A stretch of DNA of 54,684 nucleotides from Actinoallomurus sp. (GTDB taxonomy: Bacteria; Actinomycetota; Actinomycetes; Streptosporangiales; Streptosporangiaceae): NCBI GenBank assembly GCA_025964625.1, contig JAOPYL010000095.1, positions 1 through 54,684 of the forward strand, read 5' to 3'. Under the pieces are notes generated by a model that was given only the letters and a program-made list of their open reading frames with translations, made no database searches and had not been told where the DNA came from. This document shows, piece after piece, positions 27,161 to 35,508 of this stretch. Every line of letters begins with the position of its first letter. Within the stretch, counting starts at the first letter, position 1. The position numbers and the translations under genes were made by a program.

Positions 27161-28294
27161 ATGGACTACCGGCTCGACGACGAGCACGAGACCCTTCGCA
27201 AGACCGTCGAGGAATTCGCCCGCGACGTCGTGGCTCCGCAGGCGGCACGGCTGGACGCGGCCGAGGAGTTCCCGTACGGCATCGTCCGGCAGATGGGCGA
27301 CATGGGACTCTTCGGCCTGCCGTTCCCCGAGGAGTACGGCGGAATGGGCGGCAACTACTTCGCCCTGTGCCTGGCCCTGGAGGAGCTGGCCCGGGTCGAC
27401 TCCTCGGTGGCGATCACCCTTGAGGCCGCGGTGTCGCTCGGGGCGATGCCCGTCTACCGGTTCGGCACCGAAGAACAGAAGCGCACCTGGCTGCCCGACC
27501 TCGTCACCGGCCGCGCGCTGGGCGCCTTCGGGCTGACCGAGCCGGGCGGCGGCACCGACGCGGGGGCCACCCGGACCACCGCCCGCCTCGTCGACGGCGA
27601 GTGGGTGATCAACGGCACGAAGTGCTTCATCACCAACTCCGGCACCGACATCACCCGCCTGGTCACCGTGACCGCGATGACCGGGGAGCGGGAGATCTCC
27701 TCGATCATCGTGCCGACTCCGCACGAGGGCCTCGCCGTGGCGCCGAAGTACTCCAAGGTCGGCTGGCACGCCTCCGACACCAGGGAGCTGTCGTTCAGCG
27801 ACTGCCGGGTGCCGGCCGAGAACCTGCTGGGAGAACGCGGCCGCGGGTACGCCGGCTTCCTGTCCATCCTCGACGAGGGGCGCATCGCGATCTCCGCGCT
27901 CGCCACCGGCCTCGCCCAGGGATGCCTCGACGAGTCGGTCAAGTACGCCAAGGAGCGCACCGCGTTCGGCGCCCCGATCGGCAAGAACCAGGCCATCGCC
28001 TTCAAGATCGCCGACATGGAGGTACGCACGCACACCGCCCGGCTCGCGTGGTACCGCGCGGCGGAGCGGATGATGCGCGGCGAGCCGTTCAAGAAGGAGG
28101 CCGCCATCGCCAAGCTGCACTCCTCGGAGATCGCGGTGACCAACGCGCGGGAGGCGACGCAGATCCACGGCGGGTACGGCTTCATGAACGAGTTCCCGGT
28201 CGCCCGGCACTGGCGCGACTCCAAGATCTTGGAGATCGGGGAGGGGACCTCAGAGGTCCAGCGCATGCTCATCGCCCGTGAACTTGGCCTCTGA
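27161..28294 (+). CDS. Acyl-CoA dehydrogenase
   Basis: A 377-residue FAD-dependent acyl-CoA dehydrogenase catalysing alpha,beta-dehydrogenation of an acyl-CoA with electrons passed to ETF. The FAD/substrate block GAFGLTEPGGGTDAGATRTTA is seen in part, as are INGTKCFITNSG and ERTAFGAPIGKNQAIAFKIADM. The catalytic base is Glu361 (LEIGEGTSEVQR), in the position used by short-chain enzymes. The chain length specificity is not readable. ATG 27161 has GAGGTGACC just upstream. purK starts 21 nt after the stop, a link also seen for fadE25-purE-purK in mycobacteria. Confidence 0.93.
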   Translation: MDYRLDDEHETLRKTVEEFARDVVAPQAARLDAAEEFPYGIVRQMGDMGLFGLPFPEEYGGMGGNYFALCLALEELARVDSSVAITLEAAVSLGAMPVYRFGTEEQKRTWLPDLVTGRALGAFGLTEPGGGTDAGATRTTARLVDGEWVINGTKCFITNSGTDITRLVTVTAMTGEREISSIIVPTPHEGLAVAPKYSKVGWHASDTRELSFSDCRVPAENLLGERGRGYAGFLSILDEGRIAISALATGLAQGCLDESVKYAKERTAFGAPIGKNQAIAFKIADMEVRTHTARLAWYRAAERMMRGEPFKKEAAIAKLHSSEIAVTNAREATQIHGGYGFMNEFPVARHWRDSKILEIGEGTSEVQRMLIARELGL

Positions 28295-28303
28295 GCTCGG
28301 CGG

Positions 28304-28309
28304 TAGGCT
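28304..28309 (+). promoter_or_regulatory. -10 element of a leaderless purK transcript
   Basis: TAGGCT, 6 nt, then GTG 28316: the same hexamer and spacing as before birA. It lies in the 21-nt gap after the acyl-CoA dehydrogenase, so purKE can be transcribed separately from it. Confidence 0.45.
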
Positions 28310-28315
28310 GCGGGG

Positions 28316-29461
28316 GTGACGGACAGTCAGGACATACCGGCGGTCGGCATGGTGGGCGGCGGTCAGCTCGCCCGGATGACGCAGCAGGCGGCGATCGCCC
28401 TCGGCGTGCCGCTGCGGGTGCTGAGCGACAGCACCCACGCGTCCGCCGCGCGTGTCATCGCCGACGTTCGCGTCGGCGACCATCGCTCACTCGACGACCT
28501 GCGCACCTTCGCCAAGGACAGCGACGTGGTGACGTTCGACCACGAGCACGTCCCCGGTGAGCACATCCGCGCGCTGGAGGATGCCGGTGTCGCGTGCCGC
28601 CCCGGTTCGGCCGCGCTCCTGCACGCCCAGGACAAGCGGGTCATGCGGGAGCGTCTCAGCGCCCACGGGGTGCCCGTCCCGAGGTTCGCGCCGGTCGCGA
28701 CCCTGGCGGACGTGGAGGCGTTCGGCGCGTGGCCCGTCGTGCTCAAGGCCGCCCGCGGCGGCTACGACGGCAAGGGAGTGTGGGTGTGCGAGTCGCCCGC
28801 CGAGGCGCGCGGCGTGGTGGAGCGCGCCGTGGCCGAGGGGGTCGGCCTGCTCGCCGAGGAGCATGTGCCGTTCCGCCGCGAGCTCGCCGCCCTCGTGGCC
28901 CGCTCGCCGTACGGGCAGGGCGCGGCGTACCCCATCGTGGAGACCGTGCAGCGCGACGGCATCTGCCACGAGGTGATCGCTCCCGCGCCCGGGCTGGACG
29001 ACGAGCTGGCCGAGCACGCCCAGCGGCTCGCCCTCGGCATCGCCGACGCACTCGGCGTGACCGGCCTGCTCGCGGTGGAGCTGTTCGAGACCGGCGACGG
29101 CGTGCTGGTGAACGAGCTGGCCATGCGGCCGCACAACTCCGGGCACTGGACGATCGAGGGTGCCCGCACGTCACAGTTCGAGCAGCACCTCCGTGCCGTC
29201 CTCGACCTGCCGCTCGGCGACACCACCCCGACCGCGCCGTACGTCGTGATGGCGAACGTGCTCGGCGGCGACGACCCCGCCGTCTATCGCCGCTACATCC
29301 ACGTCATGGCGCACGACCCCGCCGTCAAGGTCCACTTCTACGGCAAAGAGGTACGCCCCGGCCGCAAGATCGGGCACGTCACCGCCCTCGGTGACGACCT
29401 CGAGGACGCTCGTGAGCGGGCCCGCCATGCGGCCGGCTACCTCGGAGGAGGATCCGCATGA
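28316..29461 (+). CDS. purK: 5-(carboxyamino)imidazole ribonucleotide synthase
   Basis: A 381-residue ATP-grasp enzyme of de novo purine synthesis making N5-CAIR from AIR, bicarbonate and ATP. The N-terminal [12 protein letters not shown], the central [17 protein letters not shown] (ATP loop) and the C-terminal [16 protein letters not shown] are all diagnostic. It overlaps purE by 4 nt, and the two carry out successive steps. Length is typical. Confidence 0.96.
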   Translation: MTDSQDIPAVGMVGGGQLARMTQQAAIALGVPLRVLSDSTHASAARVIADVRVGDHRSLDDLRTFAKDSDVVTFDHEHVPGEHIRALEDAGVACRPGSAALLHAQDKRVMRERLSAHGVPVPRFAPVATLADVEAFGAWPVVLKAARGGYDGKGVWVCESPAEARGVVERAVAEGVGLLAEEHVPFRRELAALVARSPYGQGAAYPIVETVQRDGICHEVIAPAPGLDDELAEHAQRLALGIADALGVTGLLAVELFETGDGVLVNELAMRPHNSGHWTIEGARTSQFEQHLRAVLDLPLGDTTPTAPYVVMANVLGGDDPAVYRRYIHVMAHDPAVKVHFYGKEVRPGRKIGHVTALGDDLEDARERARHAAGYLGGGSA

Positions 29462-29940
29462 CCGTCGCGGTCGTGATGGGCAGTGATTCGGACTGGCCGG
29501 TGATGAAGGCCGCGGCCGAGGCGCTGGAGGAGTTCGGCGTGCCCTACGAGGCCGACGTGGTCTCCGCTCACCGAATGCCGCACGACATGATCGAATACGG
29601 CTCCGAGGCCGCCTCGCGCGGACTCCGTGTCATCATCGCCGGCGCGGGCGGGGCCGCCCACCTGCCGGGCATGCTCGCCTCCGTCACCCCGCTGCCGGTG
29701 ATCGGCGTGCCGGTGCCGTTGAAGTACCTCGACGGCATCGACTCCCTGCTGTCGATCGCGCAGATGCCCGCCGGGGTCCCGGTCGCGACCGTGGCGATCG
29801 GCAACGCCCGCAACGCCGGCCTGCTAGCGGTCCGGATCCTCGCGGCGAGCGATCCGGAGCTGCGCGAGCGCATGGAGGAGTTCCAGCGCGACCTGCACGC
29901 CATGGCGAAGGCCAAGGGCGCCCGGCTGCGCGGCGCCTGA
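29458..29940 (+). CDS. purE: N5-carboxyaminoimidazole ribonucleotide mutase
   Basis: A 160-residue class I PurE that converts N5-CAIR, the PurK product, to CAIR. The octamer-forming signature is present: [10 protein letters not shown], the active-site [18 protein letters not shown] and [11 protein letters not shown] 29458 overlaps the purK stop (ATGA). A CoA-binding protein gene converges on it with a 4-nt gap and no obvious terminator. Confidence 0.97.
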   Translation: MTVAVVMGSDSDWPVMKAAAEALEEFGVPYEADVVSAHRMPHDMIEYGSEAASRGLRVIIAGAGGAAHLPGMLASVTPLPVIGVPVPLKYLDGIDSLLSIAQMPAGVPVATVAIGNARNAGLLAVRILAASDPELRERMEEFQRDLHAMAKAKGARLRGA

Positions 29941-29944
29941 GCCA

Positions 29945-30397
29945 TCAGACGCGCAGGCCGAGCCGCGCCCACTCGATCGCCGGGCAGCGGTCCATGACGA
30001 CGTCGAGGCCGGCGTCCCGAACCCGCCGGGCCGCCGCCTCGTCAATCACGTCGAGGGGAAACCAGACCGCCCTCACGTCGCCGTCGCGCCGCGGGCCGTA
30101 CGACGCGAACAGCTTGATCGCCTCGTCGGCGACCTCACCCGCCTGCGCGGCCTGCCGGTAGACGCCGACGACGTCGACGGCCGCCGGCGCCGCCGCGAGC
30201 GAGGCGGCGCCGGGCTCGCCGAGGACGGTCTCGGCGCTCGGGTGCACCGGCACGATCGTCTTGCCGCGCGACTGGAGCAGCCGTGCCATGTCGTACGCGG
30301 TGCGCTCCGGGTTGTCGCGCAGGCCGACGAAGGCCCAGGTGTTCGAGTCGGTCAGGATGCGGCGGATGACGGCCTCATCGGCGTAAGGGGCGCTCAT
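29945..30397 (-). CDS. CoA-binding (YccU-like) domain protein
   Basis: A 150-residue single Rossmann-fold CoA-binding protein. Key stretches are TWAFVGLRDNPERTAYDMARLL near the N-terminus (shown in part) and IVPVHPSAETVLGEP, with a C-terminal VMDRCPAIEWARL. Relatives of E. coli YccU are widespread but their role is unknown; they may bind CoA or an acyl-CoA. I placed the start at ATG 30397 because upstream codons are atypical, with GAGGGGG immediately before. It lies 23 nt downstream of the UDP-glucose dehydrogenase gene on the same strand, so both may be co-transcribed. Confidence 0.85.
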   Translation of the reverse strand: MSAPYADEAVIRRILTDSNTWAFVGLRDNPERTAYDMARLLQSRGKTIVPVHPSAETVLGEPGAASLAAAPAAVDVVGVYRQAAQAGEVADEAIKLFASYGPRRDGDVRAVWFPLDVIDEAAARRVRDAGLDVVMDRCPAIEWARLGLRV

Positions 30398-30420
30398 CCC
30401 CCTCACAACCACGCTTCGCC

Positions 30421-31740
30421 TCAGGGCCTTCCCAGCGCTCGGTAGTGCCAGCCCGCCGCCCGCCAGCACTCAGGGTCGAGTGCGTTGCGGCCGTCGACGA
30501 TGTTGCGTTCGGCGACCACGAGCCCGAGAGCCTCCGGGTCCATGTCGCGGAACTCGGGCCACTCGGTGAGCAGTAGCACGACGTGCGCGTCACTGGCCGC
30601 GTTCTGGGCGGAGGTGCCGTAGGTCAGCTCTGGGTGGGCCCGGCGGGCATTGTCGAGGGCCTGCGGGTCGTACACCGTCACCTGGCCGCCCTGGCTGCGG
30701 ATCGAGGTCGCCACGTCGAGCGCGGGGGAGTCGCGGATGTCGTCGGAGTTGGGTTTGAACGCCGCGCCCAGCACGCCGACGGTGCGCCCGATGAACGACC
30801 CGCCGAGCAGCTCCCGGGCCAGGTCGACCATGCGGATCCGGCGCCGAATGTTGATCGCGTCGACCTCGCGCAGGAACGACAGGGCCTGGTCGACGCCGAG
30901 CTCGCCGGCGCGGGCCATGAACGCCCGGATGTCCTTGGGCAGGCAGCCTCCACCGAAGCCGAGCCCCGCGCCGAGGAACTTGCCGCCGATCCGGTCGTCA
31001 TAGGACAGGGCCTCGGAGAGCTTCGTCACATCGGCGTGCGCGGCCTCACAGACCTCGGCCATCGCGTTGATGAAGGAGATCTTCGTGGCGAGGAAGGCGT
31101 TCGCGGAGACCTTGACGAGCTCGGAGGTCGGGTAGTCGGTGATGATCAGGGGGACGCCTTCGGAGATCATCGAGGCGTAGACCTCACGGAGGATCTTCTC
31201 CGCGCGGTCGGAGTGCACCCCGACGACGATGCGGTCCGGGCGCAGGGTGTCCTGCACGGCATAGCCCTCGCGGAGGAACTCCGGGTTCCAGGCCAGCTCG
31301 GCGAGCTCGCCCGCCGGGGCCAGCCGGGCCAGCCGCTTCGCGAGCCGCTCGGCGGTGCCGACCGGCACGGTCGACTTGCCGACCACGACGCAGGCGCGCG
31401 TGAGCCGCGGCGCCAGGGCGGTGATCGTGTCATCGACATAGCTCATGTCGGCGGCGTACTCGCCGGGCTTTTGGGGCGTGCCCACGCAGACGAAGTGGAC
31501 GTCGCCGAAGTCGGCGGCCTCGTCGTACGACGTGGTGAAGCGCAGCCGGCCGTTGGCCAGGTTCCGCCGCAGAATCGGCTCGAGTTCCGGTTCGTAGAAC
31601 GGAAGCTCGCCGGCCGACAGCCGGGCGATCTTGTCGGCGTCCACATCGATGCCGAGCACCTCGAACCCCAGGTCGGCCATGCATGCCGCGTGGGTCGCGC
31701 CCAGGTACCCGGTGCCGATCACGGTCAAGCGCTGTGCCAA
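30421..31740 (-). CDS. UDP-glucose 6-dehydrogenase
   Basis: A 439-residue UDP-glucose/GDP-mannose dehydrogenase-family enzyme oxidising UDP-glucose twice to UDP-glucuronate with NAD. The N-terminal TVIGTGYLGATHAACMADLG is the Rossmann loop, and the catalytic cysteine is Cys266 in GFGGGCLPKDIRAF. The C-terminal domain has LGAAFKPNSDDIRDSPAL. The start is a TTG at 31740, supported by AAGGGAGG 8 nt upstream and by the family N-terminus; a longer frame would add 18 atypical residues. A second enzyme of the superfamily at 48467 is of the UDP-HexNAc type, so the genome can make two kinds of uronic acids. Confidence 0.92.
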   Translation of the reverse strand: MAQRLTVIGTGYLGATHAACMADLGFEVLGIDVDADKIARLSAGELPFYEPELEPILRRNLANGRLRFTTSYDEAADFGDVHFVCVGTPQKPGEYAADMSYVDDTITALAPRLTRACVVVGKSTVPVGTAERLAKRLARLAPAGELAELAWNPEFLREGYAVQDTLRPDRIVVGVHSDRAEKILREVYASMISEGVPLIITDYPTSELVKVSANAFLATKISFINAMAEVCEAAHADVTKLSEALSYDDRIGGKFLGAGLGFGGGCLPKDIRAFMARAGELGVDQALSFLREVDAINIRRRIRMVDLARELLGGSFIGRTVGVLGAAFKPNSDDIRDSPALDVATSIRSQGGQVTVYDPQALDNARRAHPELTYGTSAQNAASDAHVVLLLTEWPEFRDMDPEALGLVVAERNIVDGRNALDPECWRAAGWHYRALGRP

Positions 31741-31817
31741 GGCCCTGCCTCCCTTCCTACGAATTCGATGCCCGACCCCACTGGCGTCCCCCATGGGCCG
31801 CTCGGCATGCTACCGGC

Positions 31818-31833
31818 CCTACTGGCCAGTAGG
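31818..31833. promoter_or_regulatory. Perfect 16-bp palindrome, likely operator
   Basis: CCTACTGGCCAGTAGG is its own reverse complement. It covers the expected -35 position of the promoter whose -10 is TACGAT at 31843-31848, in front of an acyl-CoA dehydrogenase gene. A TetR-like dimer responding to acyl-CoA is a reasonable guess; no regulator gene is adjacent. Confidence 0.55.
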
Positions 31834-31842
31834 TAGACGGCG

Positions 31843-31848
31843 TACGAT
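31843..31848 (+). promoter_or_regulatory. -10 element of a leaderless acyl-CoA dehydrogenase transcript
   Basis: TACGAT followed by 6 nt and ATG 31855, without a Shine-Dalgarno sequence. The -35 region is occupied by the palindrome 31818-31833. Confidence 0.5.
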
Positions 31849-31854
31849 CGGCAC

Positions 31855-33024
31855 ATGACCCCTGACCTTCCCCTGTACGAACTCTCTGAGGAGCACGCAC
31901 TGCTCCGGGAAACGGTGCGGGCCCTCGCCGACGACAAGATCGCTCCGAAGGCCGCGGAGACGGATGAGACCGCCGAATTTCCCCAGGCCGTCTACGAGGC
32001 ACTGGTCCAGGCGGACCTGCACGCCGTGCACGTTCCGGAGGCGTATGAGGGAGTCGGTGCCGACGCCCTCGCCACGGTGATCGTAATCGAGGAGGTCGCA
32101 CGGGCCTGCGCCGCCTCGTCACTGATCCCCGCGGTCAACAAGCTCGGCACCGTCCCGATCCTGCTCTCCGGCTCCGAAGATCTGAAGAAACGGTATCTCA
32201 GCCCGGTGGCCGCCGGACAGGCCATGTTCTCCTACGCGCTGTCCGAGCCGGAGGCGGGCAGCGACGCCGCGGCGATGAAGACCAGGGCGGTGCGTGACGG
32301 CGATCACTGGGTGTTGAACGGCACCAAGCGGTGGATCACCAACGCGGGCGTATCGGACTACTACACGGTGATGGCCGTCACCGACCCGTCGCAGGGTGCC
32401 CGCGGCATCTCGGCCTTCGTCGTCGAGAAGAGCGACCCGGGCGTGAGCTTCGGCGCGCCGGAGAAGAAGCTCGGCATCAAGGGTTCGCCGACGCGCGAGG
32501 TCATCATGGACGACGTGCGCATCCCCGCGGACCGGATCATCGGCGAGGAGGGCACCGGTTTCAAGACCGCGCTCGCCACGCTCGACCACACCCGCGTCAC
32601 CATCGCGGCGCAGGCCATCGGCATCGCCCAGGGCGCCCTCGACTACGCCATCGGCTACGTCAAGGAGCGCAAGCAGTTCGGCAAGCCGATCGGCGACTTC
32701 CAGGGCGTCCAGTTCATGCTGGCCGACATGGCCATGAAGCTCGAGGCGGCCCGGCAGCTCACCTACGTCGCCGCCGCGAAGTCCGAGCGTGCCATGGAGG
32801 GCGCCCGGGTCCCGGATCTGACCTTCATCTCGTCGGCGGCCAAGTGCTTCGCCTCGGACGCCGCCATGGAGATCACCACTGACGCGGTGCAGCTGCTCGG
32901 CGGGTACGGCTATGTGAGGGACTATCCGGTCGAGCGCATGATGCGCGACGCGAAGATCACGCAGATCTACGAGGGCACCAACCAGATCCAGCGGGTCGTC
33001 ATGGCCCGTCAGCTCCTCAAGTAG
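31855..33024 (+). CDS. Acyl-CoA dehydrogenase (FadE25-like)
   Basis: A 389-residue acyl-CoA dehydrogenase. FSYALSEPEAGSDAAAMKT is the FAD block, WVLNGTKRWITNAG follows, and ERKQFGKPIGDFQGVQFMLADM marks the C-terminal helical domain. The catalytic base is Glu373 in IYEGTNQIQR. The overall pattern resembles mycobacterial FadE25, which lies near purE, though assignment to one clade needs a tree. Control by a palindrome-binding repressor is likely. The convergent membrane-protein gene ends 12 nt beyond, with no visible terminator. Confidence 0.93.
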   Translation: MTPDLPLYELSEEHALLRETVRALADDKIAPKAAETDETAEFPQAVYEALVQADLHAVHVPEAYEGVGADALATVIVIEEVARACAASSLIPAVNKLGTVPILLSGSEDLKKRYLSPVAAGQAMFSYALSEPEAGSDAAAMKTRAVRDGDHWVLNGTKRWITNAGVSDYYTVMAVTDPSQGARGISAFVVEKSDPGVSFGAPEKKLGIKGSPTREVIMDDVRIPADRIIGEEGTGFKTALATLDHTRVTIAAQAIGIAQGALDYAIGYVKERKQFGKPIGDFQGVQFMLADMAMKLEAARQLTYVAAAKSERAMEGARVPDLTFISSAAKCFASDAAMEITTDAVQLLGGYGYVRDYPVERMMRDAKITQIYEGTNQIQRVVMARQLLK

Positions 33025-33036
33025 GCCGCCGGGGGG

Positions 33037-33711
33037 TCATTCGGGGCGGCGCATCTCGTAGGTGCCGCCCCCCTCTTCCGGCGGGCTGAACGGCGACCTG
33101 CCGGAGTACGGCCGCTGCCGGGGCTCGTACAGCGGGACGTCGTAGTTGGTCTGCGGCGCCCCGTACGCGGGCGAGGCGGGTTGTTCGTCCCGTGCCGCGT
33201 GGCGGCCGGTGGTGGCCGGGTCGACGACCTGCTCGCCGTACGGCTCCGAGACCTCGGGCAGGCCGTATTCATACCCCATCATGGAGTCGTCCTGTCTCCG
33301 CGACCGCCACCGTGAGGGGAAGAACGAGGCGAAGAGGAGTCCGACGCCGGCGAAGAGGATGAATCCCTCCTCCTCGAGACCTGCGAGCGTGACGCGCTGC
33401 GCCTTGAACGGGAGCCGGTTGATGAGGTCGGCGGTGGTCTTCTGTGAGACGAAGAAGAGCGCGCCGGCCGCGGCGAGCAGCAGGCCACCGACGAGCGAGC
33501 CCAGCGGGGAGACGCGTGAGGAGACGAGGAAGCCGAAGAGGACGGCGGCGCCGGCGATCAGGCCGCCTCCGATCCACTTGTCCTGCTTGTGGAACTGGGT
33601 CACGTAGCCGTGCTGAAGGCGGTAGGTGCCGAATACCAGCAAGCCGGCGAGGGCCGCGGTGAGCACCACCCCCGCGAGAACGCCCCAGGTGTGGCGAGCG
33701 CCGTTTGACAT
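33037..33711 (-). CDS. Four-helix membrane protein with tyrosine/proline-rich tail
   Basis: A 224-residue protein with hydrophobic segments at about 9-30, 46-66, 69-91 and 113-131. A cytoplasmic tail of about 90 residues follows, rich in Pro, Tyr, Gly and Ser (YGLPEVSEPYGEQVV, APQTNYDVPLYEPRQRPYSG). I do not recognise a named family. The tail is low-complexity and could bind partners. ATG 33711 has AAGGAG 6 nt upstream. It lies downstream of the LCP gene on the same strand across a 115-nt gap, so a cell-envelope role is possible but unproven. Confidence 0.8.
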   Translation of the reverse strand: MSNGARHTWGVLAGVVLTAALAGLLVFGTYRLQHGYVTQFHKQDKWIGGGLIAGAAVLFGFLVSSRVSPLGSLVGGLLLAAAGALFFVSQKTTADLINRLPFKAQRVTLAGLEEEGFILFAGVGLLFASFFPSRWRSRRQDDSMMGYEYGLPEVSEPYGEQVVDPATTGRHAARDEQPASPAYGAPQTNYDVPLYEPRQRPYSGRSPFSPPEEGGGTYEMRRPE

Positions 33712-33826
33712 CGCTACTCCTTCAGAGGTGACCGCGACCCACGCGAGCCGCCGGTACGTCAGCAGGCTAGTAGTCAAATGCCACATTTGGGGGCAGTAGA
33801 GCCTAGCGATGGAGGTAGTACAAACC

Positions 33827-35428
33827 TCACTTGCAGAGGTTCTGGGTGGCGGTCCTCGCGTTGATCTGCTGCGCCGAATCGGCGGGCGGGATCCCCGGCG
33901 CACTGACCTTGACCTGCTTGACCCCGGCCCAGGACGACCCCACGATGACCTGCAGCCGGGAGCCGAGCGACGACACCTGCTCCAGCGTGGCCCCGGGGAT
34001 GGCGGCCTTGAGCGTCTTGGCGGACTCCGCGCGGCCGGCGCCGTACTGGATGACGGTCGTCCCGACACCGTGCCGCGCGCCCGGCACCACGCTGACCCCG
34101 AACCCGGCACCGCGCAGCTCGCGGGCGGCCCTGGCGGCGAGCCCGGAGATGCCGACGCCGTTGATCACCCGGGCGTCGATCTGACCCGGCGGCACGGTGA
34201 GGCCGTCCGTGGCCCGCGCGCTCGCGGACCCGCTGGGCGCGGGCTTCGCCGGCTGGATGATGGCCTGGTCCTTCTGTATCTCGCGGAACAGCTCGTCGCC
34301 GGCCTTCTGATCCCACAGCACGGTCGACTGCTGCGGCCCGCCGTTGATCGAGGTCAGGTAGTCGGGATTGGACAGCGGCACGGTCGCGAAGGCGATGCTG
34401 TCGGTGCTCATGCCCCTCATCTGCATGGCCAGCGAGGTCAGCGTGCCCTTCGACAGGCCCTTGTCCGCTCGGATCGCGTCCAGTGAGGCGTTGAGGAAGC
34501 CCGGGAACTTCGTCGGCTCGCTCAGCGCCTTGTGCACCATCGCCGACATGAACTGCTGCTGCCGGTTGATCCGGCCGAGGTCGCTGCCGCCGGTCAGCGT
34601 GTACCGGGCGCGGGAATAGGCCAGCGCGGTCGGCCCGTCGACGTTGCTATTGCCGGCGGGCAGCCGCAGGCCGCTCTTCGGGTCGTTGATCGCCTGCTCG
34701 GTGCAGACCGTGACCCCGCCGAGCGCGTCCACGACCTTGAGGAAGCCGAGGAAGTTGACCTCGACATAGTGATCGATGTGTATGCCGGTGGCCCGCTCGA
34801 CGGTCTGCACGGTCAGCGTCGGGCCGCCGTACATGTAGGCCCAGTTGAGCTTGCCCTGCCGCTCGCCGACATTGGTGCCCGGGGCACCCTCCGAGCCGTT
34901 GGAGCGGTGCCCGGGGATGGTCACCAGGGAGTCCCGCGGGAGGCTGACCACGTTGACCTTGTCGTGCTTGGACGACACGTGGACCAGCATCATCGTGTCG
35001 GAGCGCTGCCCGCCGATCTTGCCCAGATGCAGCTCGTTGATCTGCTGGTCGGTGAGCCCCTCACGGCGGTCCACCCCGGTGAGCAGGATGTTCATCGAGC
35101 CCTCGGGCCCGGATTCCGGCCGGTTCTTCAGCCCCTCGAAGGCGTCGACCCGCCGGACGCTGCCGAGGACGTAGCCCTGGAACACCCACCCGCCGCCGGA
35201 GAACAACAGCACCGCCACGGACATGGCGCCCGCCGCCATGAGGCCCCGGCGCTGCCGCCGTGCCCCGCGCCCGGAGACCTTCCCGGGCGGCCGCTCGATC
35301 GTGACGTGGGAGGCCTCGGCGTCGCCGACCGCGACACCATCGGCCTGACCTGCCTCGTCGTCGCCCGCAACGCCCGGTCGCGGCCGGAAGTAGCGCTCCT
35401 GCGGGTCGGACTCCACGTCGTCTGCCAT
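33827..35428 (-). CDS. LytR-CpsA-Psr (LCP) family wall-polymer ligase
   Basis: A 533-residue membrane-anchored protein. A 60-residue cytoplasmic N-terminus precedes one helix (about 62-82), then the extracytoplasmic LCP catalytic domain (about 110-300). Signature residues are in MNILLTGVDRR, QRSDTMMLVHV, VVSLPRDSLVTIPG and YSRARYTLTGGSDLGRINRQQQF. About 410-510 is a LytR_C domain (ARVINGVGISGLAARAARELR and beyond). LCP enzymes attach undecaprenyl-linked teichoic acid, arabinogalactan or capsule to peptidoglycan. It diverges from a GT2 gene and lies near surface-glycan genes, so it is a good candidate ligase for polymers made there. A GGGAGG site is about 10 nt before ATG 35428. Confidence 0.94.
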   Translation of the reverse strand: MADDVESDPQERYFRPRPGVAGDDEAGQADGVAVGDAEASHVTIERPPGKVSGRGARRQRRGLMAAGAMSVAVLLFSGGGWVFQGYVLGSVRRVDAFEGLKNRPESGPEGSMNILLTGVDRREGLTDQQINELHLGKIGGQRSDTMMLVHVSSKHDKVNVVSLPRDSLVTIPGHRSNGSEGAPGTNVGERQGKLNWAYMYGGPTLTVQTVERATGIHIDHYVEVNFLGFLKVVDALGGVTVCTEQAINDPKSGLRLPAGNSNVDGPTALAYSRARYTLTGGSDLGRINRQQQFMSAMVHKALSEPTKFPGFLNASLDAIRADKGLSKGTLTSLAMQMRGMSTDSIAFATVPLSNPDYLTSINGGPQQSTVLWDQKAGDELFREIQKDQAIIQPAKPAPSGSASARATDGLTVPPGQIDARVINGVGISGLAARAARELRGAGFGVSVVPGARHGVGTTVIQYGAGRAESAKTLKAAIPGATLEQVSSLGSRLQVIVGSSWAGVKQVKVSAPGIPPADSAQQINARTATQNLCK

Positions 35429-35508
35429 GACGGCTTCGCCTCCCGGAGGTGCGAAGTGTTGCCTACATTGCGGCGTTCCTCGCGTTCGTACAGTACCGTG
35501 GCGCCGTC

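Noticed and set aside
26963-28210. Upstream extension of the gtrA-like frame across the acyl-CoA dehydrogenase gene
   Set aside because: Only the part from 26962 downwards shows membrane helices and the GtrA motif; the rest is antisense to a clear acyl-CoA dehydrogenase.
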